DNA of 8,221 bases from Flavobacterium psychrophilum (GTDB lineage: Bacteria > Bacteroidota > Bacteroidia > Flavobacteriales > Flavobacteriaceae), in the NCBI GenBank assembly GCA_945866505.1, contig CAMBHH010000155.1, positions 1 through 8,221 of the forward strand, in the 5' to 3' direction. Below are positions 1-6,628 of the stretch, one piece after another (the stretch's first letter is position 1; each line of letters begins with the position of its first letter). The notes under the pieces were generated by a model. That model had not been told where the DNA came from and made no database searches. It worked only from the letters and a program-made list of their open reading frames with translations. The position numbers and the translations under genes are program-made.

Positions 1-419
1 GGTATGCATTTCATTTCGTCTCCAGCAAAATTGTCGTTTTTAAAAAGCGATAACGCCTCAAATGTTGGGCTGTGTGGAATAATTACACATCCTTGCAAAT
101 AATTTGTAATTCTTACATTGACATTATTTACTGCTTTTTGTCCGTTTACGGTAATCCAGCTAAAATGCAAAATAACGGCTCTTGATGGCAAAACGTTTTC
201 TAAAATTAGCCAACCTGAATCGCTAACCAAGTCTACTTTTCCGTTGTTTGCGACTGGAGCGGTAATTCTCAATTCGGCATTAGTACCAACTGTATAATTG
301 CTTCCTCCCAAATTCGAAACGGTCAATTTAGTGTTTTCAACAACAATCGAATTTTGACTAAAAAGCTGATGCCCAAAAAAGAATACTATTAAAAATAAAT
401 ATTTTTTATAATTTTTCAT
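1..419 (-). CDS. Third tandem paralogue of the crystallin/GH128-like secreted hydrolase, 3' part cut by window edge
   Basis: Reading the minus strand from the ATG at 417-419 gives 139 complete codons with no stop before the window ends, so this is the 5' part of a longer gene. The product starts with Lys-rich MKNYKKY, a hydrophobic stretch and LFSQ, a typical Sec signal peptide ending near residue 22. It then aligns without gaps to the N-termini of the two genes upstream. By my count 99 of 139 residues match the 772-residue protein. It covers the conserved N-terminal beta domain (about residues 24-118) and enters the beta/gamma-crystallin-like domain (FAGDEMKC). The gap to the stop of the preceding gene is 37 bp with no promoter that I can recognise, so it is probably third in the same operon. 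Whether the rest carries the GH128-like core, discoidin domain and T9SS tail is inference from the paralogues; the part seen has no catalytic residue. Confidence 0.88.
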   Translation of the reverse strand, partial: MKNYKKYLFLIVFFFGHQLFSQNSIVVENTKLTVSNLGGSNYTVGTNAELRITAPVANNGKVDLVSDSGWLILENVLPSRAVILHFSWITVNGQKAVNNVNVRITNYLQGCVIIPHSPTFEALSLFKNDNFAGDEMKCI

Positions 420-456
420 GAGTTTTATCTTAAAACAAATTTGGTTCTTTTAAAAA

Positions 457-2814
457 CTATTTTTTAATGAATTTGAAAGTCTCGGTGTTATTTATCTTAA
501 TAAAGTATATCCCTGCTGATAAGTCCGACACATCGATGGTACTTTCCCGCATTTTTGTAATTAATTTTTTGCCATTTGCTTCAAAAATTTCTGATGATTC
601 AATAGCTGTGTTCCCACTCAAAAAAAGTAATTTTGATGTTGGGTTAGGATAAATTACAAAATTACTCGTGCTAAAGTCATCAGTTCTCAATGTACTAATT
701 CTTCTACCATACACTTCAAGCTCAAAAAGTCTAACCGTATTGTCTGCTGTTGCGTTGATATGAAGTCTAACTTTATTAGTTTTGACTTCAGAAAAAGTAT
801 TCGAATAGGCACTTATCGTATTATTTGTTTCGGTAACTACAGTTGTCCAACTTTGTGTATTTTCATCCCAATAGTCGAAAGTAAAACTAGTTAGAGGATT
901 ATTAGAGCCTGATAAACCAGTGTAAATATTCATTCGGCTAATCAAGTAACTATCTTGTAAGTCTATTTCAAGAATTGCTGGAACTACTCCTCTTGAATTT
1001 ACCCATCTACTTGCATCGGCTAATGTATTTCCGTCAACTGCATTTGACGCTGGATAAAGTGTGGATAAAGTACTGCTTGCGGTTGCTGGTTTGTTAAGTG
1101 CTACATTAAAGACAATACTAGTGCTCAAATCAATCGAGCCTACAACAGATTTTGAATTTGAGAATCCTGTTTCTCTTACAGAAATACGATATGTATATTT
1201 GATTAAACCAGTAGCAGATATATCATCGTCGTAACTTATATTGGTGCTATTAATTTGTGCAATATTTACAAATTGACCAGCACCATCCGCACGTTCAATA
1301 AATAAATTTCCTATACCCGTGAAATTAAAATTATTCCATACTAATTTATTGACTCTGCCATTAATATTTGTTATCGTAAGATTTTGAGGTGCAACGAGTT
1401 TTAATGGAATGTCAATTTGTTCAAGAGGATTAAATGCCATTGGAGAAACATTATCTCTGTAGGCTATTCCTAGCGGAGTGAGCGTATAGTCCGGTATTGC
1501 TGGAGTAACAAAGACGGCTCTGTTTTGAACGCCACCAAAATTATTTACAATTTCATCAAAATTGAATATTGAATACCGTTCGATGATACCTGCAGTGTCA
1601 TATTTTTCCATAATCTCAGCTATCCTAGCTGATATCTGAGGGTAAGTTGGAGTAGGTCTTGTCCAAGTTCCACCCCAATTGAATTCCTTAATCCAGATAG
1701 GTCTGCCAGTTCTGTCGTGTATCGCTTTACATTTATTGTAAAATTGCTGAGCAGTTCCAGTGCCATAGTCGTGCATAGCCACAAAATCGACTCGGTAATT
1801 AAGCTCATCACATTTATCAATGAATGCATATAATAAGTTTAAGTCACTCGCCATAGCTGGTGAACCTAATCGCATTCCTGATTCTAACATTTTAGGCCAA
1901 TACAGTAGCATCTCATCTAAAGTCATATTTGCTTGTTCGGCACCATCAGGCTCATTAAAACCCAAAAGATGACTTGAATAATTAATGTCAAGAATTTCTT
2001 TCCATCTAGTGTCAGTAAGTGATTTGGCATTCCATCGCGTTGGAACAAATTCTACATCTGTTAAATCTTCTGCCGATGTTGTTCCCCAATGATAAAACCA
2101 TCCTGAGTTTGTTAGTTTTACTGGAATAATCGTTCTATTAAAATCTGGCAGACCAGATCCAAATCCTTTTTTATCGGAATACCTCCAAGGAAAAACGCGA
2201 ACAAACGAAACTTTGTCATTTAATCCTACTTGAAGCGTACTGATTTCAATGTCTTGGGCATCTGCAATAAAGACTTTACTAAATCCTGTTCCGTTTTCAT
2301 TTTGTGCTAAAGTTGCCATATAACCTTTCTTCAGTTTAAAAGAAGAAACTGTATTGTCAAAACTTCCTAAGTCAGCAATTTTATAATATTTATAAGGAAT
2401 ACATTTCATTTGATCACCGGTAAAGGCGGCATCTTTGTATAGTGTTAAGGCTTCATAATTAGGTGAATGTGCCATAATTGCGCATCCTCGCAAATAGTTA
2501 GTAACTCTTATATTTAAATTATTAACAGCGGGTTGTCCATTTATGCTGATATAACTAAAATGCGACAATATAGCCTCGGATGGCAAAACACCTTCTAAAA
2601 TTAACCAAGCTGAATCGCTGGTTAAATTTACTTTGCCATTAGCGGTCGCTGGAAGACTAATGCGCAATTCAGCATTATTGCCTAGAGTGTAGTTATTACC
2701 ACCTAAATTAGCAATTGCTAACTTTTGATTTTCAACTAAAACAGCATTTTGACTAAAAAGCTGAAAACCACAAATGGTTAACAAAACAATAAAATAGTTG
2801 GTTAAATTTTTCAT
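457..2814 (-). CDS. Secreted multidomain GH128-like glycoside hydrolase with beta/gamma-crystallin, FN3, discoidin and T9SS domains (785 aa)
   Basis: Probably an exported endo-acting glycan hydrolase. Domains seen in order: signal peptide (1 to about 22, ending LFSQ); conserved beta domain without a name I know (24-118); beta/gamma-crystallin-like domain (about 122-208) with DNTVSS at 153-158 and a weaker NDKVSF at 199-204; GH128-like catalytic core (about 235-455) with LGFNEPD (Glu288) and WIKEF (Glu377), the expected acid/base and nucleophile of this retaining (beta/alpha)8 family; FN3-like domain (about 473-563); discoidin/F5-8C domain (about 569-703) starting NVALNKPATASS; T9SS type A tail (about 717-785) with IYPNPTS and final KFIKK. 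GH128 enzymes are known to cut beta-1,3-glucan, so laminarin-like substrates are the family-based guess. It lies 41 bp after its closest complete paralogue; over a 103-residue catalytic stretch 76 residues are identical. It is longer by 13 residues, all gained before residue 460 in loops around the catalytic core. No lipobox. Exact substrate is unknown. Confidence 0.9.
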   Translation of the reverse strand: MKNLTNYFIVLLTICGFQLFSQNAVLVENQKLAIANLGGNNYTLGNNAELRISLPATANGKVNLTSDSAWLILEGVLPSEAILSHFSYISINGQPAVNNLNIRVTNYLRGCAIMAHSPNYEALTLYKDAAFTGDQMKCIPYKYYKIADLGSFDNTVSSFKLKKGYMATLAQNENGTGFSKVFIADAQDIEISTLQVGLNDKVSFVRVFPWRYSDKKGFGSGLPDFNRTIIPVKLTNSGWFYHWGTTSAEDLTDVEFVPTRWNAKSLTDTRWKEILDINYSSHLLGFNEPDGAEQANMTLDEMLLYWPKMLESGMRLGSPAMASDLNLLYAFIDKCDELNYRVDFVAMHDYGTGTAQQFYNKCKAIHDRTGRPIWIKEFNWGGTWTRPTPTYPQISARIAEIMEKYDTAGIIERYSIFNFDEIVNNFGGVQNRAVFVTPAIPDYTLTPLGIAYRDNVSPMAFNPLEQIDIPLKLVAPQNLTITNINGRVNKLVWNNFNFTGIGNLFIERADGAGQFVNIAQINSTNISYDDDISATGLIKYTYRISVRETGFSNSKSVVGSIDLSTSIVFNVALNKPATASSTLSTLYPASNAVDGNTLADASRWVNSRGVVPAILEIDLQDSYLISRMNIYTGLSGSNNPLTSFTFDYWDENTQSWTTVVTETNNTISAYSNTFSEVKTNKVRLHINATADNTVRLFELEVYGRRISTLRTDDFSTSNFVIYPNPTSKLLFLSGNTAIESSEIFEANGKKLITKMRESTIDVSDLSAGIYFIKINNTETFKFIKK

Positions 2815-2855
2815 ATTACGTTTTGATACCCAAAATTGGTAGGCTGTAAGAATAA

Positions 2856-5174
2856 TTATTTCTTAATAAATTTAAAAGTTTCCTTATAGTTTACACTAAC
2901 TACATACGTTCCTGCGGAAAGTTGTGAAACATCAATACTTTTTGATCCTTGATTTCGCATCAAAACTCTAGCATTCAAATCAAAAACCACAATTGATTCT
3001 ACATCATCTTGACCTTCAATATAAATTAATGATGACGTTGGGTTAGGATAAATTTTAAATTGATGTTTATAAGAATTAATTTCAGGGGTATTTAGAGTAT
3101 TAAAGTCATTTCCATATACTTCAATTTCAAAAAGTCTAACTACATTTCCTTCGATAGCATTGACATTCAGTCGAAGCTTGTTTGTTTTGACTTCGGTGAA
3201 ATTTTTCTTGTATAATGGTTGTGTATTTGCTGTTTCTTTTATAACATCGACCCATTTTTTGCCATCCCAAATCTGGAATTGAAAATTCGTTATTGGACTA
3301 TTATAGCCCGCATAGCCGCAGTATAGAGCAAGTTCGTCTACTAAATAATAATCTACTAAATCAATTTCTAAAGTAGCTGGAAAAACACCTGCTTTACTCA
3401 CCCAACGACTTGCGTCAGAAACAACATTGCCGTCAACAGCATTTTTTCCTGGAAAAGCCGCTGAGTTTGTTGAACTTACTTCCACGTTTTTGAAACGCGC
3501 TACGTTTTGCTTTCCGCTCAAAAGTACATCCACTGTTGCTGAAACAGTTGCTGAATTCCCCAAGAAAGTATTTATCGCTGTTATCCTGTAGGTGTATGAT
3601 CCATATCCAATGGTTCCAATAACATCATTATAAGTGGTATTTGTCCCTTCTAAACTGGCAATTTGCGTAAATGCACCTCCATTATAAGATCTTTCTATTT
3701 TAAAAGTTCCTAAAGAGTTGTCTATAAAATTCTGCCAAACTAATTTAGTGTTTATTCCATCAATATTAGAACCTTTCAAATTTTGAGGCGCAACCATTTT
3801 AAAAGGAATGTCTATTTGCTCCAATGGATTGAATGCAATTACCGAAGTTTGATCGCGATACGCAACGCCCAATGGAGTGATAACAAGATTTTCAACTGGG
3901 TTGTAAAAAACAGCTCTATTTTGATCTACTTCATCAAAATTGAATATCGCATATCGTTCAATAATACCTTCTTTATCATACCGCTCTATAACTTCTTTAA
4001 TTCTGGCGGCTGATTGAGCATAGGTTGGTTTGCCTGACGTCCAAGTTCCGCCATAATTAAATTCGGTAACCCAAACTGGTCTGCCTGTTTTATCGTGCAG
4101 TGTTTTGCAATTGTTATAAAATTGTTGAGCAGTTCCCTCCCCATAATCGTGAAGGGTAACAAAATCTACTCTATAATTTAATTCGTCGCATTTTTTAATA
4201 AAATCATATAATAATTGTTTATTGCCTGCTGGACAAGGTGAGCCCAATCGCATTCCTGATTCCATCATTTTAGGCCAACGCTTAAGCATCAAATCTAAAG
4301 ACATATTAGCTTGTGTCTCTGCATCTGGTTCATTAAATCCTAAAAGATGGTTTGACGTATTGTTGTTTAGTATGGTTTGCCATTGGCTGTCAACATCATT
4401 CCAAGCCGTCCACTTCATAGGAACATATTCTATATCTAACAAACCCTCACTAGTACTTGGACCCCAATTGTAAAACCAACTGCCTCTTAAATTTTGTATA
4501 GGTGATTTTATGCCCCAGCCCATACCTTTCTTTTCGGTATATCGCCAAGGAAAAACACGAACGAAAGAAACTTGGTTATTCAATCCCGCTTGAAGTGTAC
4601 TGATTTGAATATCTTGGCTATCGGCTATAAAAACTTTGCTATAACCTGTTCCGTTTTCATTTTGTGCAAAAGTTGCCATATACCCTTTCTTCAATTTAAA
4701 GGAAGAAACTTCATTGTCAAAATTGCCTAATTCAGCTATTTTATAATATTTATAAGGAATACATTTCATTTCATCGCCTGCAAAAGCAGCGTCTTTAAAA
4801 AGTGATAAAGCTTCAAATGTTGTTGTATGAGGCATTATAACGCAACCTCGCAAATAGTTGGTGATTCGAACGTTTACATTATTGACTGCTTTCTGTCCGT
4901 TTACGGTGACATAACCCAAATGTAGAATGAGAGCACGAGACGGTAAAACACCATCCAAAATAAGCCAACCCGAATCACTAACCAAGTCCACTTTTCCATT
5001 AGCCGTAACCGGAGTGGTAATTCGCAATTCTGCATTACTGCCTATTGTGTAGTTATCGCCTCCTAAATTAGCGATAGTTAACTTTTGGTTTTCGACCAAA
5101 ACAGCTTTTTGTGCAAAAAGAGTAGACCCAGATAAGGTTAATAAAACAATAAAATATTTTGTAAAGTTTTTCAT
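2856..5174 (-). CDS. Secreted multidomain GH128-like glycoside hydrolase with beta/gamma-crystallin, FN3, discoidin and T9SS domains (772 aa), operon-leading copy
   Basis: First gene of the three-paralogue run and the one next to the control region. Signal peptide 1 to about 22 (ends LFAQ). Conserved beta domain 24-118. Beta/gamma-crystallin-like domain about 122-208, with DNEVSS at 153-158 fitting the N/D-N/D-x-x-S/T-S Ca2+ pattern and a degenerate NNQVSF at 199-204. GH128-like core about 230-445, with WFYNWG, LGFNEPD (Glu282) and WVTEF (Glu371) as predicted acid/base and nucleophile. FN3-like domain about 460-550. Discoidin domain about 556-689 (DGN, SRWVS and LEIDL blocks visible). T9SS type A tail from about 705 with IYPNPTS, ending KFIKK. 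The protein should be exported by Sec, crossed through the outer membrane by T9SS, and released or anchored at the cell surface. Known GH128 members hydrolyse beta-1,3-glucans; this substrate is an inference. A promoter and two LacI-type palindromes lie upstream, so expression is probably ligand-controlled. The start ATG is fixed by the signal peptide shared with both paralogues. Confidence 0.91.
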   Translation of the reverse strand: MKNFTKYFIVLLTLSGSTLFAQKAVLVENQKLTIANLGGDNYTIGSNAELRITTPVTANGKVDLVSDSGWLILDGVLPSRALILHLGYVTVNGQKAVNNVNVRITNYLRGCVIMPHTTTFEALSLFKDAAFAGDEMKCIPYKYYKIAELGNFDNEVSSFKLKKGYMATFAQNENGTGYSKVFIADSQDIQISTLQAGLNNQVSFVRVFPWRYTEKKGMGWGIKSPIQNLRGSWFYNWGPSTSEGLLDIEYVPMKWTAWNDVDSQWQTILNNNTSNHLLGFNEPDAETQANMSLDLMLKRWPKMMESGMRLGSPCPAGNKQLLYDFIKKCDELNYRVDFVTLHDYGEGTAQQFYNNCKTLHDKTGRPVWVTEFNYGGTWTSGKPTYAQSAARIKEVIERYDKEGIIERYAIFNFDEVDQNRAVFYNPVENLVITPLGVAYRDQTSVIAFNPLEQIDIPFKMVAPQNLKGSNIDGINTKLVWQNFIDNSLGTFKIERSYNGGAFTQIASLEGTNTTYNDVIGTIGYGSYTYRITAINTFLGNSATVSATVDVLLSGKQNVARFKNVEVSSTNSAAFPGKNAVDGNVVSDASRWVSKAGVFPATLEIDLVDYYLVDELALYCGYAGYNSPITNFQFQIWDGKKWVDVIKETANTQPLYKKNFTEVKTNKLRLNVNAIEGNVVRLFEIEVYGNDFNTLNTPEINSYKHQFKIYPNPTSSLIYIEGQDDVESIVVFDLNARVLMRNQGSKSIDVSQLSAGTYVVSVNYKETFKFIKK

Positions 5175-5302
5175 ATATGAGCAGAATTTAAAGGATTTTT
5201 AATTTGATTATTTTCACTACTAAATTTAATTCTTTGTAAAAAATCATAGTAAGTAAAAATACAACAGCTTTTTATTGTAAATTTCGATAATTATAGAATA
5301 GA

Positions 5303-5324
5303 TTACCGTAAACGTTTACGATAA
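5303..5324. promoter_or_regulatory. LacI-family operator O1
   Basis: The core at 5307-5320, CGTAAACGTTTACG, is a perfect 14-bp palindrome with the central CpG typical of LacI-family operators. Symmetry extends to 5303-5324 with 10 of 11 base pairs matching. It lies about 25 bp or more inside the predicted hydrolase transcript, about 130 bp before the hydrolase start codon. The neighbouring LacI-family regulator is the obvious candidate to bind it. The palindrome is seen directly; binding is inferred. Confidence 0.82.
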
Positions 5325-5332
5325 CAAAATAT

Positions 5333-5354
5333 TTAACGTAAACGTTTTCGTAAA
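5333..5354. promoter_or_regulatory. LacI-family operator O2, overlapping the hydrolase promoter
   Basis: The core at 5337-5350, CGTAAACGTTTTCG, differs from O1 at one base, and the extended 22-bp site matches O1 at 18 positions and has 9 of 11 symmetric pairs. Its centre is 30 bp from that of O1, close to three helical turns. Its right arm runs into the -7 element at 5351-5358 of the minus-strand promoter, and the predicted transcription start falls inside it. A bound repressor here would block RNA polymerase. Confidence 0.8.
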
Positions 5355-5382
5355 TATATAAAAACTCAAGTATTTGTCAAAA
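5351..5382 (-). promoter_or_regulatory. Predicted Bacteroidota promoter of the hydrolase operon
   Basis: On the minus strand, TTTTG (5382-5378) is followed after 19 bp by TATATTTA (5358-5351). This fits the Bacteroidota sigma-ABfr consensus TTTG - about 19 bp - TAnnTTTG except for the last base (A for G). Transcription would start near 5345-5347, leaving a leader of roughly 170 nt before the ATG at 5174. Overlap with operator O2 supports the call. Confidence 0.6.
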
Positions 5383-5464
5383 TAAAGCAGTTTAAATATA
5401 TAAATTAATCGTATTGGTTTTTAATTAATCTGCCGTTTAAGTCAAGATTTAGAATCTAGCTAAC

Positions 5465-5495
5465 TATTGAAATAAAAATAAAGAGACTATATTTG
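5465..5495 (+). promoter_or_regulatory. Predicted Bacteroidota promoter of the LacI-family regulator gene
   Basis: TATTG at 5465-5469 is followed after 18 bp by TATATTTG at 5488-5495, an exact match to the -7 consensus TAnnTTTG. Transcription would start near 5500, giving a very short leader of about 20 nt before the ATG at 5519. The operators are more than 110 bp upstream, so they do not overlap this promoter and simple steric autorepression is not suggested. Confidence 0.68.
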
Positions 5496-5518
5496 AACTA
5501 CTATAAAATGAACCTGCA

Positions 5519-6532
5519 ATGATTTACATTACAATTAAAGATATTGCCAAAAAATTAAATATTTCTATTGCCACCGTTTCTCGTGCTTTCAATGATAAAA
5601 GCGACATCAAATTAGATACGAAAAATTTAATTTTAAAAACAGCCAAAGAAATGGGGTATCGGCCCAATCCTATGGCAAAAAAATTAATGCAAAAAAGATC
5701 GTTGACCATAGGAATTGTTGTTCCAGAATTTTTGAATAGTTTCTTTCCACAAGTGATTATTGGAGCCCAAGAAATTTTATTTGAAAAAGGGTATCAAGTA
5801 TTAATTACGCAGTCTAACGAAAATTTTGACACCGAATTAAAAAATGTCAAGGCTCTAGAGGACAGCATGGTAGATGGCATCATCATTTCGCAATCTAGTG
5901 AAACTAAAAATAGTATTTACTATCAAAACCTAATCAATTCTGGATTTCCAATAGTTTTTTTTAACCGAGTTTGCAATGAGATAACGTCCTCTAAAATACT
6001 GTTTAACGATTACAAATGGGCCATGTTTGCGACCGAACATCTTATTAATCAAGACTATAAAAACATTTACCATCTCAAAGGAAAAGAATCACTTTCGTTG
6101 ACCAATGATAGAATGAAGGGTTTTTTGGACGCCCACACAAAGCACAAATTAACAGTTACGAAAGAACAAATTATACCCACAGGATTTAGCATCGAGGATG
6201 GCAAAAGAGTCGCTAATGAAATTATTGACAGCGGTAAAATTCCAGATGCAATATTTGCTTCTAATGATCCTGCTGCTATTGGTGCGATGCAAGTTTTTAA
6301 AAAGAGAGGATTCAAAATTCCCGAAGACATAGCTTTTGTTGGGTTTACCGAATCAAAAATGGGAGCAATTATAGACCCTCCATTAACATCGGTTTTGCAA
6401 CCTGCTTTAGAAATCGGGCGTGAAGCTGCCAAAATTTTGATAGACCAAATCGAAAATCAATCCACTTTCAAGCCAAAAACTATTGTGCTTAATGGACAAC
6501 TAAACATCCGAGAATCTTCAATTAGGGTGTGA
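5519..6532 (+). CDS. LacI/GalR-family transcriptional regulator (337 aa)
   Basis: A ligand-responsive DNA-binding repressor of normal LacI-family length. Residues 5-25 (TIKDIAKKLNISIATVSRAFN) form the helix-turn-helix. GYRPNPMAKKLMQ (47-58) is the hinge, with Leu56 at the position where family members insert a leucine at the central CpG of the operator. Residues from about 62 to 330 form the periplasmic-binding-protein-like sugar-sensing domain, with GIVVPEF, the R-x-x-GF block (DRMKGFLDA), FASNDPAAIGAM and VGFTES as family landmarks. The start is the first ATG after an in-frame stop at 5504-5506, and leaves the usual few residues before the HTH. It is divergent from the hydrolase operon, whose promoter carries two CpG-centred palindromes, so it probably represses that operon. 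The inducer is not deducible; a glucan oligosaccharide or derived sugar is a guess. It runs convergent to the esterase gene, with 96 bp between the two ends. Confidence 0.95.
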   Translation: MIYITIKDIAKKLNISIATVSRAFNDKSDIKLDTKNLILKTAKEMGYRPNPMAKKLMQKRSLTIGIVVPEFLNSFFPQVIIGAQEILFEKGYQVLITQSNENFDTELKNVKALEDSMVDGIIISQSSETKNSIYYQNLINSGFPIVFFNRVCNEITSSKILFNDYKWAMFATEHLINQDYKNIYHLKGKESLSLTNDRMKGFLDAHTKHKLTVTKEQIIPTGFSIEDGKRVANEIIDSGKIPDAIFASNDPAAIGAMQVFKKRGFKIPEDIAFVGFTESKMGAIIDPPLTSVLQPALEIGREAAKILIDQIENQSTFKPKTIVLNGQLNIRESSIRV

Positions 6533-6628
6533 AAACTCTGCTGTAAATTGGTTGAAACGAACAGAACTTACTAAAACAAGTAGTTGCAAATTAAAGAAAT
6601 TCCATTTTCTCGTTAAACTTTAGTTGAA

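Larger units (their letters stand above)
5175..5518. other. Divergent intergenic control region between hydrolase operon and LacI-family regulator
   Basis: This 344-bp gap separates two divergent genes. It contains, from left to right, a likely leader of roughly 170 nt for the hydrolase mRNA, palindrome O1, palindrome O2, a minus-strand promoter touching O2, about 80 bp of plain AT-rich DNA, and a plus-strand promoter directly in front of the regulator gene. I see no open frame of coding quality, no tRNA and no riboswitch-like fold in it. Confidence 0.8.

Noticed and set aside
140..155. CCGTTTACGG-like string resembling an operator half-site inside the third hydrolase gene (also near 4895 in the first)
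   Set aside because: It encodes the conserved TVNGQ peptide at the same place in two paralogues and lacks the AAACGTTT symmetric centre of O1 and O2.
421..458. AGTTTT/AAAACT inverted repeat between the second and third hydrolase genes as terminator or promoter
   Set aside because: Six A/T-rich pairs with a 26-base loop are expected by chance in such AT-rich DNA, and no TAnnTTTG promoter accompanies it.
2378..2411. 34-bp exact match with 4738-4771, considered as a recombination site or mobile repeat
   Set aside because: It sits at the same place in both paralogues and encodes the conserved CIPYKYYKI region; ordinary conservation between duplicated genes explains it.
2770..2775. Possible lipoprotein signal: a Cys (residue 15) in the signal peptide of the 785-aa protein
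   Set aside because: The residues before it are Leu-Thr-Ile, not a lipobox with Gly/Ala/Ser at -1. The paralogues have no Cys there, and a T9SS tail fits soluble export.
6067..6432. 121-codon open frame on the minus strand inside the regulator gene, and similar open frames inside the hydrolase genes
   Set aside because: They lie entirely within well-supported genes, show no recognisable domain, and have no promoter; they are antisense shadows.
6565..6585. Bulged hairpin between the convergent regulator and esterase genes as a terminator
   Set aside because: The stem is about seven A/T-rich pairs with a bulge and no clear T-run on either strand. It is too weak to call, and I see no better terminator in 6533-6628.
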